Below are positions 24,797 to 37,500 of a stretch of DNA of 64,000 nt, piece after piece. Under the pieces are notes generated by a model. That model was not told where the DNA came from. It saw only the letters and a program-made list of their open reading frames with translations, and made no database searches. The stretch is from Ampullaceana balthica (taxonomy: Eukaryota > Mollusca > Gastropoda > Lymnaeidae). The position numbers were made by a program, and so were the translations under genes. Location: assembly GCA_944989445.1 (NCBI GenBank), contig CALYLW010000346.1:1141353-1205352 (forward strand). The letters run 5' to 3'. Position 1 is the stretch's first letter; the number at the start of each line of letters is the position of its first letter.

Positions 24797-25783
24797 GTGG
24801 ACGTTTGTGTAATAGTAATAGTCAGTACGTTTATTTTATTTTACTTTCGTCTACTTAAGTTAGCAATAAAAAGTAAAAGAGCTCGTATAATAATTCGGCC
24901 ATAGAAGTGATATTCTTATTCAAGTGAGTTTCAGTTTCAATAATAAATAATAATACTTTTGCCATTGCTAAAAAATCATTCGGTTGGTTGTTATAAATAA
25001 ACATTAGACAAGTGACTAGTGTCCTTGTCTGTGATGTTCGTGGCAGTTTCGTGACTAGATTCACTAAATGTTTCCTGACTGACTTAACGTACCGTATCGT
25101 CATACTCAGGAAGTTCATATTAATTTCATCACTCTCAAACAACTCAAGGTAAAATATTGATAATTTAATAATAATAAATATTGTTAAGAGTTAGCAGTGA
25201 GTTAGTGAAGTCGGTAATCTCTCAAAATTTGATTATTTTTAGGCCCATTCAAAATACCATTTTTGTATCCTGGTCTAAAGAAGACTACGACAGACTACGT
25301 GCAATGGTTGATAAAATATTATATTCCTGTCACGAGTGTAGGAGTATGACTCATCTTAGTCTTTGACATCTTTCAACTTTCAATTCTTTTTTTAGTTTAA
25401 CTCAACTTTTAATTTTAAGGTACAGAGTAGTAAAGCATTGAATTTGAGTTTAAATATTATTATTATTATTTGTTATGATAGTATTGATAGACAGAATACT
25501 GACTAAATTAACTAAATAATAAGTTAATATTAATATGTATACTTTTTTAGTTTTTAAATTATTATTATTGTTTTATTTTTTTACATATACACAAATACTG
25601 AGTTCATGTTGACTAATGTTAAAAGGTTAACTTAAACATAAAGGCCAATGACTATTAGTATATTATAATTATAAACTTAACAGGTTCTCTTGTGAAGAGT
25701 ATTATCATTTTGAGAATTAAAATAATTTTTAAAAAAATATTTTTGCAGGTGTATTTCATTTGAAATCAAGAAACAGGTCAAAC

Positions 25784-28700
25784 ATGTCTAGATTATATCC
25801 TACTCTTGAAGATATGCGGGTTGATCAGCTGCAAACAGTAAGAAAACAGCTGCTTTTATTCTGTGTACAAGTTATCCCATAAACACTTGAAAATAAATAT
25901 TAAATAGGCTATAAAATTATTTTTAAAAATTTTCCAGTAAAATCTTTTGGTAATAATTTTCTTAAGCATGCATATTTTAATTTTAAACTTATATATTTGA
26001 ATGGATCTAAGGGTCTTCTTTAACAGGTTTGTACTTTGCTTTTGGTTATTTGTAACAGTAAACTAGAATGTTGGGTGCCTGGCAATCTTCCCTTTAAGCT
26101 GCGTAGCTGCACAGGTATCTGACTGCTGCCATATCTTTTGGTTATTTGTAACAGTAAACTAGAATGTTGGGTGCCTGGCAATCTTCCCTTTAAGCTGCGT
26201 AACTGTGCAGATATCTGACTGCTGCCATGCAGCAGTCTTGAATTACTGTGCAGCAAACTGTGATAAGGATAATAAAATATTGTGTATATGGGGTGTAAAA
26301 TTATGCACACAAAAATGGATGCTGTGCAATTTTGAACACAAGTTTGTTATTTTGCAAATTGCACATGGACCAATAAACCCTAGGGAGGACATTGGTGTCT
26401 GAGGACAAGATTTATATTTATGCACCCCCCCCCCGATGCCTGGGGATATCTCTACACACCTCCCCCTACTGTTGCAATGGTTTTTTTCCAACTTCACCCA
26501 ACCCAAACTTTTTAAAAGCCAAGGAGAGTGGGACAGGGGATGCACATATTTTGTGGTATTTTACTATGGTTTATTTCAAGCTCCTGATAGGTGTATGCAT
26601 TTAGGGAATCATAATTTTTATGCTTACCAGTACTTAGCTTAATAAATTAGTATTCTTAAATTACTGGCATTTAACATACCATAACATCATAATTTACTGA
26701 ATACTTATTTTCATACTAAGTGAAATTTGGTTTTCTTAAATCAATCACAATTTCTTTTATTATTCTTTTTTTTATTAAGGCTCAGATCAACCACGAAAGA
26801 GCAATTACTGGACCAGCACAACTTCAATATCCACAGTATCCAGCATCAACAAATCAGCCTGGTACTCCACAGTACCCAGCGCCAACAAATCAGCCTGGGG
26901 GTGTTCTTTATCCTTCTCTTTCTGAGTATATGGGGCTTCAAATCACACCACAGATGATGCAAGAGATGCAAGTTGTGCCATCTCAGGTACATTTTTTCAC
27001 GATGCAATAATGCAGATTGCATCAGTTATTAGAAAAAATAAAGCAGACTGGATTTTATTTTCTAAAAATTTTCAATATTCTAGACCAGGGGTCGGGAAAC
27101 CATGGCTCGCAAGCCAGATATGGCTCTATTGATGGCTGCATCTGGCTCTCAGACAAATGTTAGATTATTTTTTAAAAATGTTTATTCAGACTCCTTGGAT
27201 CTACATATTAATTGCATATTAAAAAAACAGCAAGCATACTAATGTTACTAAAAAGAATTCAGAGACATAATTATTGTACTTTAGGTATTGAAATTACACA
27301 AAATGCACACATTTACTTGAATTTTTAGTTTTAAACATAATGTATTGTTCACAGAATTACTTTTCAAAATATGTTGTGTTTATGCCTCTCTCAGACAAAA
27401 AGTTTCCCGTCCCCTGTTCAAGACATTAAATTTATTTCTATTTATACATCTTGTCAGAACTGTTTTTTAAACCAGCTAATTCCACTTTTCACAATTTATT
27501 TACTTTTTTTCTTTATGCTTTCTGGGATCTTCATCTCGTTCTACACACTGTAACATTGGTTTCAAAGACTGTCAGAGCTAGTGTAAAATTGTAAATACTT
27601 TTTTCAGGGCTTGCAAGTTGGCATAAGACAGACTCAGTCTGGACAAACACAAATCGCACCTATCACTGGAAACAACTTAGGTCTGATGCGAGCTGAAATT
27701 AAATCTGGTATTCGAGAAGTTATTCTGTGCAAGGACCAAGATGGCAAGCTTGGATTACGCGTGAGACATATCAACAATGTAAGATTTATCATTTTATTCA
27801 AATATTGTTTTTCAAAAATTTTGATGTTGCATTCTGTTTATGACTTGGCAATACTATTAAATAATTTGCACACAGTTGCTTCAGAAAAGTGCCCTCTGAG
27901 GGGTGGGGGGGGGGCTTATGTGTTTGTCCACTTTGGGAACTTTCAAATAGTTTTAAGTAAATATTAAGAGGTGCCAACTTAAATCAATTTTATATTATTT
28001 ATAAACCTAACTAAAACATATTCCTTTTTTTTTAAATTTTTTTTTAATTAGGGCCTCTTTGTAGCTTTTGTTCAAGCTGGGTTGCCAGCAGCACTGGCAG
28101 GTCTAAGGTTTGGTGACCAGATTTTGCAAATTAATGGTCAGACAGTTGCTGGATGGGACAATGACAAGGCACACAATTTCCTTAAGAAGGTTGATGGTCA
28201 AAGAATTGAAATGGCAATCAGAGACAGGTAAGACACATCAGTAATAATTTGAATCTTTTAAGATAATTTGGAATTTTGGTACTGGTACCACCTTCAATTT
28301 TAGAGAGTGAAATTTATTTCAAACGTTTTCCTGATCCAATTTGACTTTATTTTAAATGATTTATTCCTTTCCAGACCATTTGAGCGTACTATCACCATGC
28401 AGAAAGACAGCAATGGTTTCATTGGCTTTGTCTTCAAAGATGGTCGAATTAAATCTTTAGTGAAAGACTCATCTGCAGCCCGTAATGGTCTCCTTACTGA
28501 CCATCAATTAATTGAAGTTGGAGGACAAAATGTTATTGGCTTAAAGGTAAGTTGTAAAATATTTTTTAACTGGTACAAAAGTCATTTATTTATATCTCAT
28601 CTTGAGTGATGCGTGCCTTATATAAAAGGTATAGAATCATCATTCTCACGAATATCTTTCACTAATTGCTTTAGAAAACAATCGATAGGCAAATATGTAA

Positions 28701-29510
28701 TAAACATAACTGGTCATTTTGCCCCATATCTTATGCTTATAATATCTTGAGGCTACCCCCTAATTACAACCATTTAGTTTTAGATTAATTTTTATAACTC
28801 TTGATTTTTTAAGAAAATGTATTTGTTTTGTCCTCAGGATAAAGAGATAAACCAGATAATTGAGTCATGTGGAAGAACTGTCACCATTACAATAATGCCT
28901 TCTTTCTTGTATGATCACATGGTTAAATGGTAAGTGACTTGAAGGTTTCACCCTAAATTAATATTAATAGAAGTTATTTTATTGCAACATGCCAATCTGT
29001 TTCTTGGACACAAAGAGGAGATATTACTCGGGTATTTTTTATATATATATATTTTTTTTTAATGTTTGGTAGGATGTATGTTAATTAAATGTTTAATAAT
29101 GTCATCTTGACAAATTTTTTGTTTTGTTTAAATGTGCCCTGAATTGATTTTGTTAAATTTTTGTAAAAGATATAATTTTAGAAAAGCTACCATTTTTTTC
29201 ATCATAAAGGTAGATTGTAAAGTGACTTCATATTGAACTTTATTATCATATTAAAAATCAATCACACAGTAGTATAATTAGCTGAGTGTTTGTTATTTTC
29301 AAAGCAAAAAGCACATGCAGAAAGAATCCTAGCTCACGACAAGAATCAAATTTCTTCACCAAATGTTCTATATTTTAATTAACACAAAAACCATTGATGT
29401 CTCCTTTGCATCACTGAAGTATTTATAACTGTTTTTTTTTAAACTTACTTTTCAGTATGGGTAATAGTATTGTCAAGAAGCTCATGGACCACTCTATCCC
29501 TGATCTTTAA
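25784..29510 (+). CDS. SDCBP: Syntenin (syndecan-binding protein), tandem PDZ adaptor
   Basis: Seven coding exons: 25784-25837, 26780-26986, 27608-27778, 28052-28227, 28375-28546, 28838-28929, 29456-29510. All have GT-AG borders and consistent phases, giving 308 residues (vertebrate syntenin-1 is about 298). Syntenin is a membrane-associated adaptor that binds C-terminal tails of syndecans and other receptors, and via ALIX links them to exosome formation. The N-terminal region keeps two LYPxL motifs (LYPTL at residues 4-8, LYPSL at 61-65), the known ALIX-binding type. Between them is a Tyr-Pro/Gln-rich stretch with a doubled YPAxTNQPG unit. PDZ1 (about 123-202, starting [15 protein letters not shown]) and PDZ2 (about 207-285, with GFIGF carboxylate loop and [12 protein letters not shown]) are close to the family. 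The C-terminus [11 protein letters not shown] matches the conserved tail. The first ATG after the 25748 acceptor is used and its [10 protein letters not shown] fits syntenin starts. Confidence 0.96.
26039..26230. repeat. Tandem 96-bp duplication in syntenin intron 1
   Basis: Two head-to-tail copies, starting CTTTTGGTTATTTGTAACAG at 26039 and 26135, differ at only a few positions (for example GTAGCTGCACAGGT versus GTAACTGTGCAGAT). It lies between the first two coding exons of syntenin. No function is apparent. Confidence 0.88.
27086..27416. mobile_element. hAT MITE in syntenin intron 2
   Basis: Inverted ends CAGGGGTCGGGAAACC and GTTTCCCGTCCCCTG (one mismatch) and flanking octamers TTCTAGAC / TTCAAGAC (7 of 8). 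The CAGGGGTCGG terminus is well known from hAT-type (Charlie-like) non-autonomous elements in animals. 331 bp, no coding capacity. Confidence 0.85.
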
Positions 29511-31314
29511 GTCATGATTTGATAGCTGAACTCTACTAAAGAATACTGGATATTTTTTGCTTCTCTACATGAAAATGGATTTAAAAGAAACAAATTTGTG
29601 GCAAATATTTCCCTCAAAAGTGTATTTCCTTATTAAAATCTTTGCCCAATGCATTGAATTCTCTTGTGTCAGCAGCAAAAAATTTAAGTGGATTATAATT
29701 TATATTTAGTGGGTGATAAAAAAATCAAAAATTATCTCAGCTTTAACCAATTCATTCATATATGTGATAAAAGAAATCTACAAATATTTGCTACCCTGAT
29801 GATGTAGAGTACTGTACCAAGTGACACTTTATTTTCTGACTCATTTCTTGGACATTAATATTTTCTAATCACACTCAGATTCCCAATGCTCCCCCCCATT
29901 CAAAATGATGCACAGAACTGTACCAAGTCTCACATTTTAAATTTAGACTTTTCTTACATTTTTTAAAATAGTCAATTTTTGTTTTTGTAGCTCAAATTAG
30001 ACATTTTCATTGCTGCACCAATTAAAAATTATGGTCATTAATGTGTTGTTATTGCAGTACATATTATAATTCATGTTTTGTATATATTTTGTACAGTAAT
30101 AAATATATCATTTGTTAAATATTTGTTAACTTGACTAAATCATATTTTGAAATAAAATTTATAATGATTCTGTTCAAATTTAAAAAAAATTCATTTGCTC
30201 TCCTTTTGATTATTAGTTTATATGCCATTTTTCATCCCAACCTCATCCTAATGGGGAAAAAATCATTACACTGGCTGTCTAGACTTAAAGCATTTATAAT
30301 TGTTACTGCCTTTATTCTATCAAAGGAAAATTAACTGCAAATTTACCACCAATTCTTTTGTGCCTATTTAAATTTAATTTTTGGGATAAATTCTCCATAC
30401 CTTTTAAATGTTATTAGCTTGAGTAAATATTGCTTATATTGAATATTAGCATTACTTTCCCTTTTGTTGCTTTCCCCTAATAAAAAAGATGTACATTGCT
30501 AGGCTTTTTTTAGTAGTTGAAATTAGAACTAGTAATACAATTGTCTTTATGGAAATTAATTAAAATCATAAAGTAATTCTCATGACTCATTTCAAATACA
30601 CATTATTAGAGATGTGTTATAGTACACTCATCCAAAAGTTACATAGAATAAAGGAAAGTATATATATTATTTTGTCAACGAGACTTAAATGGATTTCTTT
30701 GTTTAAATCTCAATATTAAAATTTGCAGCTGTTTGCATTTACATTTCATTTTTAAATTTTAATTTGTGCAAGCCTGGGATACAAATAATTTAAATGCATG
30801 TCTGAAGTTAAACATATAGCAAATATATCCTATAAACTTGCAAGTCAAATTTTTTAAGGTGATTATGAATTATTTTGTCCATTTTTACATCCATAACAAA
30901 TATCACCTCCTCAACCCCTAAAATTTGTTTTAAAATCTAATGAAGACTTACTTGTAGATAAAATTGTGATGAATTATTAAACTGACAGAACTTAAATTAT
31001 CAATAAATAATATTCTATTGTAAGCTCACAAATTTACTTCACATTGATTCAGTTTGTCTCCCCCAATTAATAAGAGTTGACATAAACCTTATCTTTAGTT
31101 TGTTGTTTGGATGTATATTTATGAGAATCGGGAACTGCTTTGTAAAATATTGTCAAATAACTAAGACTGGTCATTTGAAGAAATGTACTGTACTTATATT
31201 TCCACTAGGTTGTTATTTGTGATAGTGCTAGATATGATTTTTTACAAATAAATTTTCATGATTCAGCATGATATAAAAAGGTCATTTGTGTAGTAAATGT
31301 TAAAAATCAATAAA
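29511..31314 (+). other. Syntenin 3' untranslated region and polyadenylation signals
   Basis: AT-rich sequence without coding content. Two plus-strand AATAAA hexamers stand out: 30100-30105, and 31309-31314, the latter followed directly by GU-rich GTGAGGTGTCT, the better candidate. Use of the second would give a 1.8-kb 3' UTR ending about 100 bp from the 3' end of the convergent TFIIIA gene. The choice of site is inferred. Confidence 0.5.
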
Positions 31315-31428
31315 GTGAGGTGTCTAAAATCACAATGCTTATTTCTTGTCACAACTCATCCAATAAACTATTAAGAATTTTTTTTAAAAAGGTAAAGCTG
31401 AGAGGCCATTTTCAATAATTACAATGCA

Positions 31429-31434
31429 TTTATT
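31429..31434 (-). terminator. Candidate polyadenylation signal of TFIIIA
   Basis: AATAAA on the minus strand, 136 bp beyond the TFIIIA stop codon at 31570, and the first such hexamer met after the stop. It places the two convergent genes tail-to-tail with almost no spacer. Confidence 0.5.
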
Positions 31435-31569
31435 CACAAGTGGTTTCTCAAATCAACTTCCTATGGTTGAGTTAAAACATCAAATGCTTCAATGAAATGG
31501 TTAATACTGGTTTATAATGCAATCACAGTAACTAGATGACCTCACTAACATTGGCCAAAATGAAAAACA

Positions 31570-34500
31570 CTAACTAAATGTTAAGTGTTCTAAGATGATT
31601 GGTACTCTCGGGTCTGCTATTAAGGACTGTGTCAAATGACATAATTCTTTGCATTGTCCTGATTCTTTATCCACACAATGATTACACAATCCTGAACTAA
31701 TGGTGATGTTGGAAGACTCCTCAATTCTTGTAGTTGATTCAGACATTGTTATATTAGCTGTCTGAGCCAATGTCAAAGGCTGAGTTTCAATGATGGTAGC
31801 ATCAATATTTACAGCAGAAACCTCCATAACTTGAGCTGGGTCAGGCACATTCAATTTAATGTCAAAGTTAAGCTGGAAATTTTTAATACATTAAATAAAT
31901 TGCACTAAAAAAATCAAGACATGCACTCGTCATATAAAAGAGTTAATAAAATCTATGTTCCAAAGAAATTCATTTTACTGAAAATAATATATATTATGGT
32001 AATACAGAGGTAAATTATTTAGTTGATAATGATTCTTTTAAACCAATGACAGAATTACAGTTTAAAATCCTAAAACTTGACAAGGCTGAATTGTGTTTTA
32101 CTTTTAATGAAAATTGTGCTAGAGTTGAAAAGTCTTCAGAATTAAAATGAATTCAATGTTATAATATTAATATACAAGGTAATGATGATAATCCCTCTGG
32201 AAGCTATAATTTACTAGGCAATAATGCTAACTATATTTTTTTTTCATAATTATTTTGTGAATAATGAAGAAAATTTAATGTAACAAAAACTCACATCTCC
32301 TCTGTCATCTATACCACATAAACGGGCTGCCATTGATCTTTTCTTGGTAACTTTTGGTTTCTGAAATAATTTTATTAAATCAATATCCTTAAATGTTGTG
32401 AACTATATAGATATTTGTTCTATCTTCAACTGTAACATAGCCAGAGTTAATATTACTTTAAAGTGTATGTCCCAGGCTTCCTTAGACATCAGATTTTAAT
32501 GACGATACATAATTTTTTGGAATATAAAATCGTAGAACTTTAAAGTTATTTTATTTATGAATTTCAATCTGCTGCCAATATCTTAAATCACAATCTAAAC
32601 CGTAGCATTTCATATTATAATTAAGTTGGGGGGCACAATATTTTGGGCTTATTGCCAATTTGTGTAAATAGTGAGAATTTTTAGGAAAGAAATTATTTTT
32701 AAACATAAAATATTAAATAGAAATCAAGGAAATTAGGTCAAATGTATAATTATAATTAATTACCTGATGAACATCAGGTGCATTTCTTTTCCTCCTTTTT
32801 CTATTAATTTTTTCTCCTTCATGAAATTCTTTTACATGCTGGTCAACATTTTTCTTGTAGAAAAATATCCTTCCACATTTTTCATTAGGGCATGTAAGAG
32901 GTTCTCGAGATGTGGCATGTATTTTGATGTGCTGGGTTAAATTTGACTTTTGCTTGAAAACAGCATTGCATGTTTTACAGCTGTGGACTAGAAAATAGAG
33001 AACAAATAGCATTGAATTGAATGCGTTAAAAATCTAGATAAATATAGTGAACAGGACATTCCATACAATAACATTAATATGCATACTAATCACATCTAAT
33101 TTAAAAATCAACTACTCAAATCATAAATGTTTCAAATTTAAAATTTTCATTATATTTAAATGGATGTTGTATATATTTAGCCAAGCCTCTTTATTTTTAA
33201 CAGAATAAATAATATTTGTAAAGTTGTAACTTTTATGAAATAATTTATTTATATATTAAAGGAAAAAGAAATCAGCTGCATGGTTTCTAATTTACTATTT
33301 AAAATAACAGTAAACTACATGAAAAATTATCCCTTTGCCAAGGGAATGTCCTACTTGGAGCATGATCTTTAGCCTTGTGTTTTCTTAAAGTTGACCAATT
33401 AGGGAAAACTTGGCAGCAACCCTCAGAGTCACAGGGATAACCTTGAAGATTTATTGCAATGTTCATTTGTTTAAAGAGATAACATTTTAAAAAAATAAAA
33501 TTACATATATAAAACCTCATTGAAACTTGATAATAAAATATTTTTTTTTAAATGGTTGTTTTAATGTATTTTGATGAGTAGTTTTTAAAAATGCTTTTAT
33601 CTTTAAGTTTCAGCCTGTACGCTAATATTTTAATATTATTAAAATTATTATCAGCTCTGGGAAGGGAATGGGGTATTTGCCACTGTGTATCGTGTGGTTT
33701 TATTAACAATAGACTATTTTGTCTTGTTGATTGGAACCTGAAGTCATTACTTTTACTGTTTGTTTTACGCATGAAAAAATGACTAAGGCTACATTCAATT
33801 TGAATTGTGGCTTTGAACTTTGCTGTTTTTTCACATGAGAGAGAGTTAATCAGCTACCTCTCCTTCCTATTTTGATCAAATAGTGAGAATAGGTCAAGAC
33901 AAATGGGAATGGCAAACTGGGAAATTACTCAAAAACTTTCAACAAAATATTTGTGATCTAGATCTAGCCAGTGATGTATAACATGTTGCCCAAGTAACTG
34001 AGACACTGATAATGTTGTGACAACACTTTCAATTACATATAACAATGCAGTCACACCTAAAATTGTCAAAAAGGTTTTGAGCTACTGATCTAGAACATAC
34101 AACCAATTTTTAAAATAATTAATTCACATGACACACACACACACTTACCTTGATGAACTTTCAAATGTTGTCGCAATTTATTTGGAAAAGTAAACGTTTT
34201 ATTGCATCCTTCATGAGGACAGCTGTAAGTGAAAGAGTGGTAATTTACATGCACATTATATCCAGTTAGTTTTAACATATGACAATAAATGTAATTGACG
34301 CTCTAACTAAATTCAATTAGGATCTGAACATGTAGCTTCATTGACATTACTAATATATTCAAAAATAAAATTTGTTCTCAACTAATTTTGTGCTATTTCA
34401 TTGACAGCTGAAGAAGAAATATTAATATAATTAGTTTTTTTCTCTCAAACTTTAACATATCTTGTTTCACTTTTAGTTTACTTTACATGGCTTGACCCCG

Positions 34501-37500
34501 TTCCCTAACAGATATCTAAATAGTCAGTTGTAGTTGAAATGTTCATAATCAGTCATTTAATATTAAATTGAACAACAAAATTATTTTTAAACATTTCAAT
34601 TTTTTTATGCCAATTAAAAAAAATAATTGTTATAAAGTCTGGATTTAAAATGAAATTTCTATTTTACCATTTTGCACATAATTACATTACCATATAAATA
34701 TCATTTATCAGGCTCTTTTTTGAGTGAGTGAATTATATACAGTGGGGCCCACTTAACTCGAGCACGGTTAACTCGCCAGCTCTATTAAGTCGACGTTGTT
34801 TTTTTTGAACCGCCAAATTCTCTCTTTGTCTTTGCATTTTTTCAGCAGTTAATTCGATTTTTTTAAGTCGCCGAGCCCTAATATTTCGAGCACTAAAGAG
34901 TCCCAATTTTGCCACTTAGTGTTGGTTATATCGAGCCCCATGACCAATCGTCAGCTTTTGAAAATGTAAGATGTGATTTTTATAACCAAGTGAAGGCATA
35001 AAATTTCTGCCTCGCTGGTGGTGTCACAGCCCGGTTGCTCACAGCGCTGTGTTACTAACTTAAATGGCCAGCTTTTGAAAATGTTCTTATCGATAGGGCT
35101 GAACCGATTTTCATATACTCTGAGATACTCGGCAATCGACCGCGTAAGTGATGCAGAGTATTACGTAATTGCTCCAATAGCAAAGATGCACGCAGAATCG
35201 CATGTCTAAAACATTTCGTTTCGTATGGAATAACAAAATTAACCGTGTGCAGACTTGTTGTCATTGGCAATCATTCATCCTTCAACCTCATTTCACTCTA
35301 TTACTATTGCTTTGTTCTCATTGTTTCATTCATAAAAGGTGGCCATGTGCAAAAGCCATTAAACTATTGGTTAGAATTAATAATTATGAGTCAAAAGTTG
35401 AAGTTTCAAAAGGAGTACCTAATTTTGCTTGTACATTTTCATAAAGGACGGTTCGTTTTGTCATGAGTCCTATGTAGGTCATGATCTGGAACTTGTAAAC
35501 ACATCAGAAACTTCGTTTGGTTAGAAGTAATTAAAATGTATCAAAGTTGAAGGTTCAAAAGGAGTTCCTAATTTATTGTTGTACACTTTTATAGAGAAGA
35601 GTTCGCTTTGTTATGAGTCATATATAGGTCATGATAAACAAATAACGCCAACGCCTTTGTGTAAAAAAAATCATGTGCATGTACATTCTCATTTATTAAC
35701 GCTAGTGATGGGACAAAAAATCATAGGGTGCTTACTGTTAACAAGGCTCCCCAGATTTTAAAATATATAATATAACAGACTACAGACAGTTTACCCACCC
35801 CCCACACCGTTGTTGTTGTTTAGTCCGATTAGCACTCAAGTTTTAAAACTGAAGGAATTCCGAGTCCATTGTAAGCTGAGGGGATGGACGGGGTGGGTTT
35901 TGTATTTGAGTAGCTTGTAAGGAAAGTCACCAGTCACCAGCGGACCCTGCGCGCATGAGGTGTGTCGGGCAGGACTAGATGAATTCCTTATACATGCAGT
36001 TATGTATTAGGGAAAAAAAACTGCGCTAACGCAATAAAGGGTTATATTTAAACTTAAACGGTCCTTAAATTAGGAAAAAATGAAGAAATAGGGTCCCGAT
36101 ATTCTGATACGATTCCGATTAATCGTCCCATCACTAATTAACGCACATCATGTATATAATTATAAAGAAATTTCAAGCGCATCTTAATATTTTGCCGCCA
36201 TATTGATTTTCGTTTAACTCGGTGATCGGTTATCTCGGCGACATTTTTCATACCCCGAGGACGTCGACTTAAGCGGGCCCCACTGTATGCTTCTCCCATC
36301 CAAAACTGGCTAAATGAGGGAGACATGGGAATGTGCTAGCTTCAGAACTAGAATACTGTATAAAGTTACCTTGGCAGTTAATGTTGTATTTCATACAATT
36401 TTCTACACCTTATGGCTCAAATCTATTTAGAGAAGGGCCTTACAACACTATTATAATTTTGATAAGTCAGTTATCTTATTCACTGGAAATAATTTAATCT
36501 TACAACAGAGAGATACAAACCTATGACATTTGACGGCTAGAGCAACATGTGGTGTATGCTTAAGTCTATGAGTCACCAGTTGTTTTTTCTTGTGGAAAGT
36601 TTCATTGCATCCTTCGTGTGGACACTTAAAGACAATTTTGCAAATTTAAATAATTCTTTTTCTAAAACATGAACTTAAAATTTAAATATTAATGCTAACA
36701 ACAAAGAGCCCATTATGGCACTAACAAGACAGAGCCCATTATGGCAATCTGTTAGTGACTGAGTAATTCTAAGTCAGTCCTAACAACAGAAGAATTATAA
36801 AAATGTGTCAACAAAATAAATAGCAAATACAATGGAACCCATTTATCTCAACTTCGATTATCTGGCGATACCTAGTAAGTCAACGTTTTAGAAGGGAACC
36901 ACCAAACTCTCTCTTTGTCTTAGCATTTTCTCTTCCGTTATGTTGATCCTTTTATGTTGCAGAACCTTAATATCTCAAGCACTAAAGAAAGCCTAATTTG
37001 CAGCTAAATTGTCAGTTATCTCAAATCTCAATCATCATGACTAATAGCCTGTTTAAAAGACTACTCGTCATAAAAATTGTGATATTTTTTCACACATTCA
37101 GTGTAGAAGACATCTTGAATACATTTATGTTCAAAAGTTTTAAATTTTAAGCCAACGCTAAGTTGACTTAATGTTTTTAATAAGAAATTCAACATCATTA
37201 TTATTTTAATATCAAATTTCATTGTATACCGATATACATTATGTGTTCCATTTTCATTGAGCTAGGATATGTCGGTCATAGTGTTTTTTTCATGGACCTA
37301 AAACATATAATGACAATAATCCCAAAGTGGGTGACTATACCCCCTTTTTAACGGCGGAAGTCCCCGAAGCTACAAAAGCTCAATTATTATGCCTATTAAC
37401 ATTAAAATATTTTGTAATTAAGCTTTAAAATGATCTTACTTGGAATTAATAAAATAATCAGCTAAACTAAAGCGTATAAGCCCTGCTTATTTAATATTAT

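Noticed and set aside
24855..25142. 95-residue minus-strand frame antisense to the syntenin leader
   Set aside because: AT-rich and without homology; the region is better explained as the plus-strand untranslated first exon.
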